NCBI RefSeq assembly: GCF_938017775.1
Contig: NZ_CALIIU010000023.1
Coordinates: 1 to 34,316 of the forward strand
From: an uncultured Campylobacter sp.
GTDB taxonomy: Bacteria; Campylobacterota; Campylobacteria; Campylobacterales; Campylobacteraceae
Direction: 5' to 3'
Length of the DNA stretch: 34,316 bases
This document shows positions 15,252-23,992 of the stretch, one piece after another. Both the position numbers and the translations under genes were made by a program. Every line of letters starts with the position of its first letter. The first letter of the stretch is position 1. Under the pieces are notes generated by a model, which saw nothing but the letters and a program-made list of their open reading frames with translations, was not told the DNA's origin and made no database searches.

Positions 15252-16618
15252 TGCTTGCCTCCTTCATTTGGATTTGCAAAGCGCATAGTAGCGGAGGTTA
15301 TGCTAAAATAGGCAGAATTTATGCTCCTAAAATACGCACTAGAAAGATTTGCTCCCTTTAAATTTATGCTCGTAATAGCAGAATTCTCATCTGTTAAACC
15401 CGTACTAGCGCAATTTGCGTTTTTTAGCTTAACGTTCATAAAGAAGGAATTTGTAACATTGAAATTTATAATTGTGGGGTTCAAACCGACAAAATATTTG
15501 TGGCTAGCTTTTTGAGCGAAATTTTTCTCGCAAACACTCTCGCGCGTAAAATTTAACGTAGAATTTGCACTAGTGGAATTTTTACCCAATGGATTTTTCC
15601 CATCAAAGATTATCTTTGCGTGCGTAGAATTTAAATCTATATGTCGTGCACCGCAAAAGCCTATCAAAGGATTCTTACTGGTAAAAAAGGAATTTTTATC
15701 GTTAAAGCTCCGCGCAAAATTTGACGCGGAATCCGTGCCAATGGGATTTTTGCTAGAAGGGCTTTTGCCGGCGAAGCTTGATTTGGAATTCCGCCCATTT
15801 AAATTAGCGCCACAGCTTTGTTCCGTAAAATTTCGAGCGAAATTCTGAATGGAATTTTCCTCGTCAAATCCATGTGTGCAATTCGCACTCCCACAAGTGC
15901 CTAGCTTTGCGACGCGCTTAATGTGCCTACCGCCCGCAAAATCGGTACCGAAAAATACCTTGATCATATCCTCGATCTCTAGCGCGCCCATCAATCGCTC
16001 GCCGAAGGCTAGGACGTTGGCGTCGTTGTGCTCTCTAGCTAGTCTAGCGCTCGTCGCGTCGTGGCACAGCGCGCAGCGCACGTGAGCGCGGCGGTTTGCG
16101 GCGATGCTGATGCCGATGCCCGTACCGCAGATCAAAACGCCGTAAATGCCATAGTCGGTGGAATTTAAAATTTTATCTTTGCTCACATTCGAGCTTACGG
16201 CTGCGTTTACGCTGATAGTCATGCTTTCGCTAGCGTTAAAATTTTGACGACTAGTGTTTTTGGCAGCGTTAAAATTTTCATTTTTCCCGCTACATTGCAC
16301 GGCGTCGTTAAAATTTCCGCAGCCGTTTATACTTGCGACAAAATTTTCGTTACCGCGCGCTTCGGAATTTTCCGCGGCTGCAGCGGAATTTATGCCGTCG
16401 TTTTCTTTAAAATTTTCACTTCGCGCGCAGGCTTCACATTCGGCTAAAATTTTATCCGCCAACGTGTCCGCAAAATCGGGATAGTCCACGCTCGCTTCGG
16501 CACTATGAGTGCCAAGGTCGACCGCTTCGTAACCTAAAGTGGCGAGCGCTTTTTTAGCTTGTTCTTTGGCACGAAAGCCCGCATGATCGCTCGCTATGAA
16601 AATTTTATTTATTTGCAT
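15248..16618 (-). CDS. rpiB: Ribose-5-phosphate isomerase B with large low-complexity insert and tail
   Basis: RpiB interconverts ribose 5-phosphate and ribulose 5-phosphate. The family is about 150 residues, but this protein is 456. The conserved core is split: residues 1-62 (ASDHAG at 9-14, VDYPDFAD) and residues 158-239 (the active-site cysteine in LICGTGIGISIAANR, then CHDATSARLAREHNDANVL and GGRHIKRVAKL). Residues 63-157 are an insert and 240-456 a tail, both rich in Asn, Ser, Phe and Ala with repeated NF, NS and KN pairs encoded by AAATTT-like words. The insert falls just before the beta strand leading to the active-site loop, a surface position, so activity may survive. The last 35 residues drift into a pentapeptide-like rhythm (NLKGANLSSAYF). 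AAGGAG lies 5 bases before the ATG; lepB is 9 bases upstream. Confidence 0.92.
   Translation of the reverse strand: MQINKIFIASDHAGFRAKEQAKKALATLGYEAVDLGTHSAEASVDYPDFADTLADKILAECEACARSENFKENDGINSAAAAENSEARGNENFVASINGCGNFNDAVQCSGKNENFNAAKNTSRQNFNASESMTISVNAAVSSNVSKDKILNSTDYGIYGVLICGTGIGISIAANRRAHVRCALCHDATSARLAREHNDANVLAFGERLMGALEIEDMIKVFFGTDFAGGRHIKRVAKLGTCGSANCTHGFDEENSIQNFARNFTEQSCGANLNGRNSKSSFAGKSPSSKNPIGTDSASNFARSFNDKNSFFTSKNPLIGFCGARHIDLNSTHAKIIFDGKNPLGKNSTSANSTLNFTRESVCEKNFAQKASHKYFVGLNPTIINFNVTNSFFMNVKLKNANCASTGLTDENSAITSINLKGANLSSAYFRSINSAYFSITSATMRFANPNEGGKQ
15251..15901. repeat. RAATTY-rich coding expansion: rpiB C-terminal tail
   Basis: About 16 RAATTY hexamers by hand count lie in this segment, all read in the same frame so that the minus strand gives Asn followed by Phe, Ser or Leu. 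The adjacent conserved core (15902-16147) has none. Confidence 0.7.
16148..16432. repeat. RAATTY-rich coding expansion: rpiB internal insert
   Basis: About 10 RAATTY words lie in roughly 285 bases, encoding residues 63-157 of RpiB with repeats such as ENF, NFN and QNF. It lies between the two halves of the conserved isomerase core and keeps the frame. Confidence 0.7.
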
Positions 16619-16627
16619 TGCCGCTCC

Positions 16628-17473
16628 TTATTTTTGCTCATAGATTAGGCTCTCATCGTTTTGCAAGGTATCGACAAAACGCCCGATTCGCTCCCAGCGG
16701 ATCTTGCGATCGGCATCGATACTAAAGTATGTAAACCACGGCTTACCGACGATCAGACGATAAGGTACCGGACCCCAGAAGCGGCTATCGGCAGAGTTAT
16801 TGCGATTATCTCCTATCATAAAATACTCATCCTGCGGCACTTTAATGTAAAAGGCATTGAAACTCTGCCCCATGCTTTCGAAATTTTGCCCGATCTCGCT
16901 TAGACTGACGGGCTTCATAGCAAATTTACCCCCATCAAGCGCAGCTTTGACGTTTGCCAGCATCGAGTTTCGATTATTAGGATCGTAGTGGATACCTTTA
17001 AATTTATAGGGTTCCTTGACATATTTTTCGCCGCCTAAGATCACGATGTCGCCAGCATCGTAGTTTGCGTCGATAAACTCGTCGCCTTCATGCGGACGGA
17101 GATAGAAATTATTCAGATCGAAAATCACCTCGTCGCCGCCGACCGCAAAATTTCGCTTTACAAAGTGCATTTTTTCATTAAGCGGATAGCGAAAAACCAC
17201 GATGTCGCCACGCTTCGGACCCTCGCCGCGGATGATATGCCCATCTCCGTCGCTATCAGGAGCTACCTGCCACTCTACAAATGGAATATGCGGGGTCGGG
17301 ATGCCGTAGCTAAATTTTTTAACGAATAAAAAATCACCCTCCAAAAGCGTAGTGCGCATCGATCCACTAGGGATCACGAAGGCTTGCGCCACAAAAAGAA
17401 TGACGAATAAAACGACGATGACCGTCCCCGTCCAACTTGATAAAAAGTGATAAATTTTGCTTAGTATTTTCAT
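16628..17473 (-). CDS. lepB: Signal peptidase I
   Basis: LepB removes signal peptides from exported proteins at the outer face of the inner membrane. The 281-residue protein has a single N-terminal membrane helix (about 16-34) directly followed by PSGSM with the catalytic Ser38. The general base Lys106 is in MHFVKRNFAVGGD, and the box GDNRNNSADSRFWG (221-234) completes the active site. A block of roughly 50 residues between these motifs (150-205) is longer than in minimal homologues, as is usual for this group of bacteria. Its ATG directly abuts the folD stop, indicating coupling. Confidence 0.97.
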   Translation of the reverse strand: MKILSKIYHFLSSWTGTVIVVLFVILFVAQAFVIPSGSMRTTLLEGDFLFVKKFSYGIPTPHIPFVEWQVAPDSDGDGHIIRGEGPKRGDIVVFRYPLNEKMHFVKRNFAVGGDEVIFDLNNFYLRPHEGDEFIDANYDAGDIVILGGEKYVKEPYKFKGIHYDPNNRNSMLANVKAALDGGKFAMKPVSLSEIGQNFESMGQSFNAFYIKVPQDEYFMIGDNRNNSADSRFWGPVPYRLIVGKPWFTYFSIDADRKIRWERIGRFVDTLQNDESLIYEQK

Positions 17474-18331
17474 TTAGGCTCTTTGTCTTAAGCGATTTTT
17501 CGCCGATTTTATCGTATTGCTCAAAAGCATCGCAATCGTCATCGGCCCCACGCCTCCGGGCACGGGCGTGATGAACGAGCATTTTGGCGCTACCGCATCA
17601 AAATCGACGTCACCCTTTAGCTTGCCGTCGCCGCCGCGATTAATCCCCACATCGATCACCACCGCGCCTTGTTTTATCATATCGGCGTCCACAAAATGCG
17701 CCTTGCCGACCGCGGCAACCAAAATGTCGGCGTCTGCGCAAAGCTGCTTTAAATCTTTCGTCTTGCTATGAGCGATAGTGACGGTGGCGTCGGCATTTAA
17801 CAGCAAGCTCGCCATCGGCTTTCCGACGATATTGCTGCGACCTAGCACGACGACATTTTTGCCCGAGATCTGCACGCTGTATTCCTCAAGCAGGCGCATC
17901 ACGCCAAGCGGAGTACAAGGCACAAAACCGTCCGAAAGCCCGCTAGTAAGCTTGCCTACGTTTATCGCACTAAATCCGTCCACGTCCTTTTGCGGGCTTA
18001 TTTTTTCTAAAATTTTATTCGTATCAATGTGCTTTGGAAGCGGTAGCTGCACCAAGATGCCGTCAATGCTTTCGTCTTCGTTTAAATTTTCTATCAGTTC
18101 TAAAAGCGCCGCCTCGCTCACGTCGGAGCTCAAGCGGTGCGCTACGGATCGGATCCCACAGGCGGCGCAGGCTTTTTCCTTGCTCGCGACATAGGTCTTA
18201 CTAGCCGCGTCCTCGCCTACCAAAATCACCGCCAGCGCGGGCTCTACGCCCTTTGCGGCAAGGTTTGAAGCGACCGATTTGATCTCCTCTTTTACCTTCG
18301 CGCTTATGCTTTTGCCGTCGATTAAAGTCAT
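17474..18331 (-). CDS. folD: Bifunctional methylenetetrahydrofolate dehydrogenase/cyclohydrolase
   Basis: FolD converts 5,10-methylene-THF to 10-formyl-THF in one-carbon metabolism, using NADP in the first step. The 285-residue length is standard. Motifs: TYVASKEKAC with the catalytic lysine (51), VQLPLPKH, the substrate block DVDGFSAINVGKL (116-128), PCTPLGVM, the Rossmann signature GRSNIVGKPMASLLL (164 onward), and the C-terminal PGGVGPMTIAMLL. AAAAAGG lies 6 bases before the ATG. It heads the eight-gene minus-strand run down to ychF; spacing to all following genes is short or negative. Confidence 0.97.
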   Translation of the reverse strand: MTLIDGKSISAKVKEEIKSVASNLAAKGVEPALAVILVGEDAASKTYVASKEKACAACGIRSVAHRLSSDVSEAALLELIENLNEDESIDGILVQLPLPKHIDTNKILEKISPQKDVDGFSAINVGKLTSGLSDGFVPCTPLGVMRLLEEYSVQISGKNVVVLGRSNIVGKPMASLLLNADATVTIAHSKTKDLKQLCADADILVAAVGKAHFVDADMIKQGAVVIDVGINRGGDGKLKGDVDFDAVAPKCSFITPVPGGVGPMTIAMLLSNTIKSAKNRLRQRA

Positions 18332-18498
18332 TTAAAGCCTTTTTGAGAAATAGGGAATGTTACCCTAAAATTTATAAAATTTAGATTTATTTCGCGGATT
18401 TTACGGGAATTTTAAAGCGATTTTTAAATGAAATTCCGCAGCTTTAGACTAATGACATCTTACGTTAAATAGAATTTTAAGATAGCAAAATTTAAAAC

Positions 18499-18530
18499 CG
18501 GCGGAATTTAAGCTAAGCAAAATTCCGTCG
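18499..18530 (-). terminator. Hairpin terminator after the small lipoprotein gene
   Basis: CGGCGGAATTT (18499-18509) pairs with AAATTCCGTCG (18520-18530), 11 pairs with one G-T. On the minus strand it is followed by GTTTTAAATTTT, a U-rich tract, 24 bases past the lipoprotein stop. Both arms carry an RAATTY word. Confidence 0.6.
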
Positions 18531-18553
18531 ATTGAGCTATGAATTTACGGAGC

Positions 18554-18742
18554 TTATCGGAGCTGAGATTTCATAACAGGGTGAATTCCTTGGCGCTGTT
18601 GAGCCTTTCTTACGGCATCCATACAACCACCGATAGAGCAGCCTTGAGTGGGTTGCATCATAGGCTCTTGTTTGTGCGCTTGGCAGCCCGCTAGTATCAT
18701 TGCTGCAGCGACACATAAAATAAAATTTTTCATTTTGCTCAT
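18554..18742 (-). CDS. Small putative lipoprotein, 62 residues
   Basis: The product has a short basic start, a hydrophobic stretch and the lipobox LAGC (Cys at residue 20), so it should be lipid-anchored after cleavage, leaving about 43 residues. The mature part has a CSIGGC pair that could form a disulphide and a charged tail. I recognise no family. An internal ATG at 18733 is also possible; neither has a clear ribosome site. It lies 44 bases after the LolC/E-type permease gene on the same strand, a suggestive neighbour for a lipoprotein, but any functional link is inference. Confidence 0.72.
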   Translation of the reverse strand: MSKMKNFILCVAAAMILAGCQAHKQEPMMQPTQGCSIGGCMDAVRKAQQRQGIHPVMKSQLR

Positions 18743-18786
18743 TTCTTTAAAATTTTATAAAATTTTAACTGCGATTTCTAAGCCGC

Positions 18787-19977
18787 TTACTCGTTGCGCA
18801 GTGTTTGCAGAACGTCGATCTGTGTGGCTTTTTTGGCAGGATACCATGACGAAAGCGCCACGATAAGCACCGCGCCGATTAAAATCATCGCCAAATCGCC
18901 TAGCGAAAGCTCCATCGGCAGCTTCGAGCTTCCGTAAACGTCGGCCGGCAGATTTACGATGTCGAAGCTTCCGAGCAGCCACACGCCGAATAGGCCCAAA
19001 ATAAGCCCGAATATGATGCCGCCGCCGCCGATCGTAGCTCCGAGCGCGAAAAAGGTCCTTTTAACCTCCTTTTTGCTGGCTCCCAGGCTAAGTAAAAGCG
19101 CGATCTCTTGGCGGCGGTTCATCACGGTCATCAGAAGCGAACTTACGATATTTAGGCTCGCGACCAGGATTATTAGCATCAGCACGATGAAAAGCGCGCG
19201 CTTTTCAAGCGCAAGGGCGCTGAAAAAATTGCCGTTTTGCTGCCACCAGCCCACGGCGCTAGCACCGCCGGGGAGGCTTTTTTTAATGCGCTCCAGGTCT
19301 TTAAACGGATCGTTTGAAAAAACATGCACGCCGTCGAATGTCCCCTCGTCGTAGCCCAAAATTTTGGCTAGATCGCTTGCGTCTGCGTAGGAATACGCCT
19401 TGTCGTAGGCGATCAGCCCGGAGCTGAAATCCGCGCGCACATCAAAGCGCTTCATCTTAGGGATCAGCGCAAAGCCGCCCGGATCGCTCTTCGTAAAGAT
19501 CATCGTGATCTTACTGCCCTCATCTAGCATAAACTCGTCTTTGATCCCGCGCCCTATCATGATGCCGTAGTCCGTTAGATTGGCGTCTTTGGCGCCTGCT
19601 GCGACGACGGAGTTGATGCGCTTTTCATCGTTTAAATTTACGCCGAAAATCAGCCCGCCCTCGAGCCTGTCGCCACCCTTGGCGATGACTTGCGAGCTGA
19701 TGTAGGGGCTAAAGATCAGATCGGGGAAGTCCGCCCGCAGCCCCTCCACGTCGTCTTTTGAAATACCGCCGCGAAAATGGCTGTGGATCGTGATCGGGTA
19801 GTTCATCGTAAAGAGCTTGCGCTCAAATTCTTTATCAAAGCCGTTCATTATCGCCATTGCGACGATGAGCACCGTAAGCCCCACGCCGACGCCCAAGAAC
19901 GCAAGTAGCGCCGAAAGCGTAATGAAAGGCTGAGAGCGGTCGAATCTGAGATATTTGAATAATAAATACTTTACCAA
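18787..19977 (-). CDS. lolC: Lipoprotein-releasing ABC transporter permease (LolC/LolE type)
   Basis: LolC/E permeases work with the LolD ATPase to extract lipoproteins from the inner membrane and hand them to LolA. The protein has one N-terminal membrane helix (within FITLSALLAFLGVGVGLTVLIVAMAIMNGF), a large periplasmic MacB-type domain, and three C-terminal helices (FIVLMLIILVASLNIVSSLL, the ALGATIGGGGIIFGLILGLFGVWLL segment, and LAMILIGAVLIVALSSWYPAKKA). A GTG at 20001 adds eight residues, but AAGGA lies exactly 7 bases before the TTG at 19977, giving 396 residues starting VKYLLFKYLRF, which looks like the family start. lolA lies 4 kb away; no lolD is in the window. Confidence 0.9.
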   Translation of the reverse strand: MVKYLLFKYLRFDRSQPFITLSALLAFLGVGVGLTVLIVAMAIMNGFDKEFERKLFTMNYPITIHSHFRGGISKDDVEGLRADFPDLIFSPYISSQVIAKGGDRLEGGLIFGVNLNDEKRINSVVAAGAKDANLTDYGIMIGRGIKDEFMLDEGSKITMIFTKSDPGGFALIPKMKRFDVRADFSSGLIAYDKAYSYADASDLAKILGYDEGTFDGVHVFSNDPFKDLERIKKSLPGGASAVGWWQQNGNFFSALALEKRALFIVLMLIILVASLNIVSSLLMTVMNRRQEIALLLSLGASKKEVKRTFFALGATIGGGGIIFGLILGLFGVWLLGSFDIVNLPADVYGSSKLPMELSLGDLAMILIGAVLIVALSSWYPAKKATQIDVLQTLRNE

Positions 19978-20312
19978 AAAGCCATCCTTGTAAAATTTCA
20001 CATAAAATTTAGCACTAAATTATATGTGAAATTTTAGGTATTTCGGAATTTTAAAATTCCAAAAACGGGTTTTGCGGCGTCAAATATAGAAACTCCAGCC
20101 TGCTTTAAAATTTAAAATCGCGCCGAAATCTACTTATACGAAATGAAATTCGCCCCCAAGAGATATCGGATACGGCAAATCAAACAGACCTTTTTACCAA
20201 AACTTTAAAATTTTAAACCTAAATTCTAAATTTTAAAATTTCAAATGCCTCAAAATTTTAAAATTTTAGAAATTTAAAACTTTTTAGAATTTTGAAATTC
20301 TTAAAATTTAAA

Positions 20313-20337
20313 GGTGAGCTTTGCTTACAAGCTCGCC
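20313..20337 (-). terminator. Candidate terminator for secA transcript
   Basis: GGTGAGCTT (20313-20321) pairs with AAGCTCGCC (20329-20337) with one G-T pair and a 7-base loop. Read on the minus strand it is followed by TTTAAATTTTAAG. It lies about 400 bases past the secA stop, so an unseen small RNA or a long trailer is implied if it is the true end. Confidence 0.45.
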
Positions 20338-20403
20338 CGTATCGCATAAATTTAAAATTTTAAATGAATGCTGTATCTTAGCCGCGCACTAAATTTAAGC
20401 ACC

Positions 20404-20435
20404 GTGCGCCGTTCGCGTTTTGCCGCACGGCGCAC
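20404..20435. other. GC-rich perfect hairpin in spacer
   Basis: GTGCGCCGT (20404-20412) and ACGGCGCAC (20427-20435) are exact complements around a 14-base loop. No U-run follows on either strand, so a regulatory or structural role is more likely than a simple terminator. Confidence 0.45.
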
Positions 20436-20734
20436 CGTAACGGCGCTGCGAAAACAAGTAGTCAAAGGCACCAAGTGCGCTTTGAAATTTTAAAATTTCA
20501 AAACCAAAGTTCCTCCCCATCGCGCAGCTTTGCTCACCGTCCGCGCGGCCTCACAATCAAGCTCTTTTAAAATTTCTATCCACGCCGCCTAGCGATCGAG
20601 CCCCTTTAAAATTTTATGACGCTCTCGCCCTCGACCGATCCGCTAAATACAAAAGCAAGATCAAAAAGCGCCGGTCGCGTAATACTCGCAATCGAGATCA
20701 CTGATCGCACGATACTTACGACCGATTGCCGCGC

Positions 20735-23353
20735 CTACCTCGCAAAGCCGCCTTTTTTCGGACCGCCCTTGCCGTGGCAGTCTTTGTATTTTTTGCCGCT
20801 GCCGCAAGGGCAAGGATCGTTTCGCTTAGGCTTTTTGTCGCCGAACTCATCGGAGGCCTTTAGCTGCGCCTCATTCGTGCTTGCGGCGGCAAGCTCTTTG
20901 GCGTTTGAGCTCTCCATGCGCTCCTGCATCGCGCGCTGCTCGGCTTCGATCTCCTCCTGTGATTTGAACTGGATCGAATGCAGCAAGCGGATGCTGTCGG
21001 ATTTGAGGCGCATTACAAGCTCCATAAAAAGGTTGTAGCTCTCCTTTTTATACTCCGTAAGCGGGTCTTTGTGGTTGTAGCCGCGAAGTCCGATACCCGC
21101 CTTTAGGATATCCATCTGATACAGATGCTCCCGCCAGTCGCGATCGACGATCTGTAAATAAAGCATCTTTTCGATACTTTTGCGCTGCTGCGGATCGATC
21201 GGCGCCATCTTGTTTTCATACGAAACGGCAAGCGCGCCGATGATCTTTTCTTTCAGCTCTTTGAAATCATCGACCTTCTCAAGCTCGCTATTTTCGAGCA
21301 CCTCGCCCGTTTCTTGAGCGATTTTAGCGACGATCGGAAATTTATCGACCTCTTTGATATTTGCGCCGTCGAAAATTTCAAGCTCTTCAAGCACGCTAGA
21401 GATGTACTCTTCGCGGTTTTGGATGATTTTATCTTTCAGATCGTAGTCGGGGTCCAAAAGCTCATTGCGATATTTATAGATCGTCTTGCGTTGCTCGTTT
21501 GCGACGTCGTCGTATTCTAAGATATTTTTACGCGCTTCAAAATGCAAGCTCTCGACCTTTTTCTGCGCGTTCTCTACTGCGCGCGAAACCATGCGTGACT
21601 CGATATGTTCGCCGTCTTTCAAACCCAAGCGATCCATGATATTTTTAATCTTGTCGCTGCCAAAAATTCTAAGCAGATTATCTTCCAAGCTTAAGAAAAA
21701 TCTACTCTCGCCCGGATCACCCTGACGTCCGCTTCGTCCGCGGAGCTGATTATCGATGCGGCGACTTTCGTGGCGCTCGGTACCTAAAATATATAGCCCG
21801 CCCAAAGCGCGCACTTCATCGTCTATGCGGATATCCACGCCGCGTCCCGCCATATTCGTAGCGATCGTAACTGCGCCCTTTACGCCAGCGTCTTTGATGA
21901 TCTGTGCCTCGCGCTCGTGATTTTTGGCGTTTAGCACGGAGTGTGCGATGTTTTCTTTGACCAAAAGCTCATGCAACTTCTCGCTCTTTTCGATCGACGC
22001 CGTGCCCACGAGCACGGGCTGGCCTTTGGAATTTAGCCGCTTGATCTCACCAATGACGGCATCAAATTTTTCGCGCTCAGTTTTGTAGATAAGATCATTT
22101 TGATCTTTTCTGATGACCGGCACGTTTGTAGGGATCGAGACCACTTCGAGTTTGTAAATTTGAGCAAATTCCGTTGCCTCCGTCTGCGCCGTGCCCGTCA
22201 TACCGGCGAGTTTTTCGTAAAGACGGAAGTAGTTTTGAAAGGTAATGTCGGCAAGAGTTTGGCTCTCCTCCTGGATTTGCACGCCCTCTTTTGCCTCAAG
22301 CGCCTGATGCAAGCCTTCGCTGAATCTGCGGCCCTCGCTAAGACGACCCGTAAATTCATCCACGATTATGACCTGCCCATCGCGCACGACGTAGTGTACA
22401 TCCTTTTCAAATAGATAATTCGCCTTAAGTGCTTGATCAAGGTAGTGGCTAAGCACGGCATTTTCGAGACTGTAGAGGTTATCTACGCCAAAAAGCTTCT
22501 CGGCTTTTGAAATTCCCGCTTCGGTAATCAAAACGGCGCGATTTTTCTCATCTACGGTAAAATCACCCGTAGCTTTGCCTTTTGGATCGGCTGGCGCCTC
22601 GCCGCGGATCATTTGGCGAGCTACTTCGTCGGCTTTGATATAGCCGTCCAGGGTGCGGTTCGTAGGACCTGAAATGATTAGCGGCGTTCGTGCTTCGTCG
22701 ATTAAAATACTATCAACTTCATCGACGATTACGAAATGATGCCCGCGTTGCACCTTTTCATCCGCGCTAAATTTCATATTATCGCGCAGGTAGTCAAAGC
22801 CAAACTCGTTGTTTGTGCCATAAGTGATGTCGCACGCGTATGCGGCCTTGCGCTTGGCGTCGTCGTATTCTCCGCCTACGATCACACCGGTACTAAGCCC
22901 TAAAAATTCATATAGCTCGCCCATCTGCGCGGCATCGCGCTTAGCTAGGTAGTCGTTTACGGTCACGACGTGAACGCCCTTGCCCTCCATCGCATTTAGC
23001 ACTACTGCCAAGGTCGCTACGAGGGTCTTTCCTTCGCCCGTTTTCATCTCGGCAATCGCGCCGTCGTTTAGCACCAAACCGCCTATTAGCTGAACGTCGA
23101 AGTGGCGCATATTTAGCACTCTTTTGCCCGCCTCTCGCACGATAGCAAATACTTCGTTAAGCACGTCATCCGTGCTCTTTTCGCCCGCGCGAACTTGCGC
23201 TCTTAACGCTTCAAATTCCGCCTTAAGCGCCGCATCGTCCATCGACGCGTAGTTTTCTTCAAGCGCACTGATCTGCGCTGCGCGCTTGGCGTATTGTTTG
23301 ACGATCCTATCGTTTTTAGTACCAAAAATCCCGTGGATGACCTTTTTAAACAT
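20735..23353 (-). CDS. secA: Preprotein translocase ATPase subunit
   Basis: SecA drives export of unfolded preproteins through SecYEG. Starting at ATG 23353 the protein has 872 residues. Walker A is GEGKT in AEMKTGEGKTLVA (about 103-115), DEVD is near 211-214 followed by SILIDEARTPLIISG, with AGRGVDI and GRSGRQGDPG in the second motor domain. The C-terminal zinc finger CPCGSGKKYKDCHG for SecB or ribosome contact is intact. An upstream ATG at 23395 would add 14 residues of poor character; AAGG lies 6 bases before the chosen ATG, and the resulting start MFKKVIHGIFGTKNDR matches the family. It is divergent from lolA across 120 bases. Confidence 0.97.
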   Translation of the reverse strand: MFKKVIHGIFGTKNDRIVKQYAKRAAQISALEENYASMDDAALKAEFEALRAQVRAGEKSTDDVLNEVFAIVREAGKRVLNMRHFDVQLIGGLVLNDGAIAEMKTGEGKTLVATLAVVLNAMEGKGVHVVTVNDYLAKRDAAQMGELYEFLGLSTGVIVGGEYDDAKRKAAYACDITYGTNNEFGFDYLRDNMKFSADEKVQRGHHFVIVDEVDSILIDEARTPLIISGPTNRTLDGYIKADEVARQMIRGEAPADPKGKATGDFTVDEKNRAVLITEAGISKAEKLFGVDNLYSLENAVLSHYLDQALKANYLFEKDVHYVVRDGQVIIVDEFTGRLSEGRRFSEGLHQALEAKEGVQIQEESQTLADITFQNYFRLYEKLAGMTGTAQTEATEFAQIYKLEVVSIPTNVPVIRKDQNDLIYKTEREKFDAVIGEIKRLNSKGQPVLVGTASIEKSEKLHELLVKENIAHSVLNAKNHEREAQIIKDAGVKGAVTIATNMAGRGVDIRIDDEVRALGGLYILGTERHESRRIDNQLRGRSGRQGDPGESRFFLSLEDNLLRIFGSDKIKNIMDRLGLKDGEHIESRMVSRAVENAQKKVESLHFEARKNILEYDDVANEQRKTIYKYRNELLDPDYDLKDKIIQNREEYISSVLEELEIFDGANIKEVDKFPIVAKIAQETGEVLENSELEKVDDFKELKEKIIGALAVSYENKMAPIDPQQRKSIEKMLYLQIVDRDWREHLYQMDILKAGIGLRGYNHKDPLTEYKKESYNLFMELVMRLKSDSIRLLHSIQFKSQEEIEAEQRAMQERMESSNAKELAAASTNEAQLKASDEFGDKKPKRNDPCPCGSGKKYKDCHGKGGPKKGGFAR

Positions 23354-23434
23354 CTCAAACCTTAGTTTTAAAATTTTAACCGCGCATATTAACATATTTT
23401 TAGTTTCTATTTAATTAAATCCTAGAAAAACGGC

Positions 23435-23440
23435 TATAAT
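23435..23440 (+). promoter_or_regulatory. Probable -10 box for lolA
   Basis: A perfect TATAAT lies 33 bases before the lolA start. No convincing -35 is present, and the upstream sequence is T/A-rich, as expected for Campylobacter vegetative promoters. Confidence 0.6.
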
Positions 23441-23473
23441 ACGCGCAAATTTTCAAAAATAAAGGCAAAATTT

Positions 23474-23986
23474 ATGAAAAAAACTCTTATTTCTTTAGCG
23501 GCGAGCTGTGTTTTTACGTTTGCGGGCGGGATAGAATTTAACACGCTGAGCGCAAATTTTTCGCAAACCGTGCAGAGCGACGATGCAAAAATCAGCTACG
23601 GCGGCGATTTTAGCGCCACAAAAGAGAACGCCGTGTGGCATTACAAGACCCCTACGATAAAAAATATATTTTTTAGCTTCACAAAGGTCGTGGTTATCGA
23701 GCCCGAACTCGAGCAGGCCATCGTCACGAATATCAAAGAAACGCCAAATTTAACGGCGATTTTAGCGAACGCAAAGCCCAATAAAAACGGCGTTTATGAG
23801 GCGAGCTTCGACGATGTGAAATATCTAATCGAGCTAAAAGGTGATCTGCCGAGCAAGATCAGCTACACCGATAAAATGGACAATAAGGTCGTCATAAATC
23901 TAAGCAACGTCCGCAAAAACACGCCGGTAAACGAGGCGATCTTCAAGCCCGCAATTCCGAAAAACTACGACATCATCACGCAGTAG
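23474..23986 (+). CDS. lolA: Outer-membrane lipoprotein carrier protein LolA
   Basis: LolA carries lipoproteins across the periplasm from the LolCDE complex. The 170-residue precursor has a signal peptide (MKKTLISLAASCVFTFAGG, cleavage near residue 18-20) and then the LolA half-barrel pattern: FNTLSANFSQTV, YGGDFSATKENAVWHYKTP, a strand VVVIEPELEQAIV, and SKISYTDKMDNKVVINLSNV. Divergence from E. coli LolA is large but layout and length fit. It is the first gene of a plus-strand run with the tyrosine phosphatase 6 bases behind it. The LolC/E-type gene lies nearby on the other strand beyond secA. Confidence 0.9.
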   Translation: MKKTLISLAASCVFTFAGGIEFNTLSANFSQTVQSDDAKISYGGDFSATKENAVWHYKTPTIKNIFFSFTKVVVIEPELEQAIVTNIKETPNLTAILANAKPNKNGVYEASFDDVKYLIELKGDLPSKISYTDKMDNKVVINLSNVRKNTPVNEAIFKPAIPKNYDIITQ

Positions 23987-23992
23987 GCGCGC

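Larger units (their letters stand above)
19978..20734. other. AT-rich spacer between secA and the LolC/E gene with hairpins
   Basis: The stretch 20180-20310 is nearly pure AAATTTTAAA-type repetition. A plus-strand frame starting at 20616 is mostly antisense to secA and has no support. Hairpins at 20313-20337 and 20404-20435 are listed separately. No gene is seen. Confidence 0.6.

Noticed and set aside
15321..16484. Several plus-strand frames of 64-91 codons opposite rpiB
   Set aside because: They stay open because the minus-strand Asn/Phe-rich code has few stops in antisense; the conserved isomerase core fixes the true strand.
15248..16618. Frameshifted fusion of RpiB to another gene
   Set aside because: The isomerase core continues correctly on both sides of the insert in the same frame, and neither insert nor tail resembles another family.
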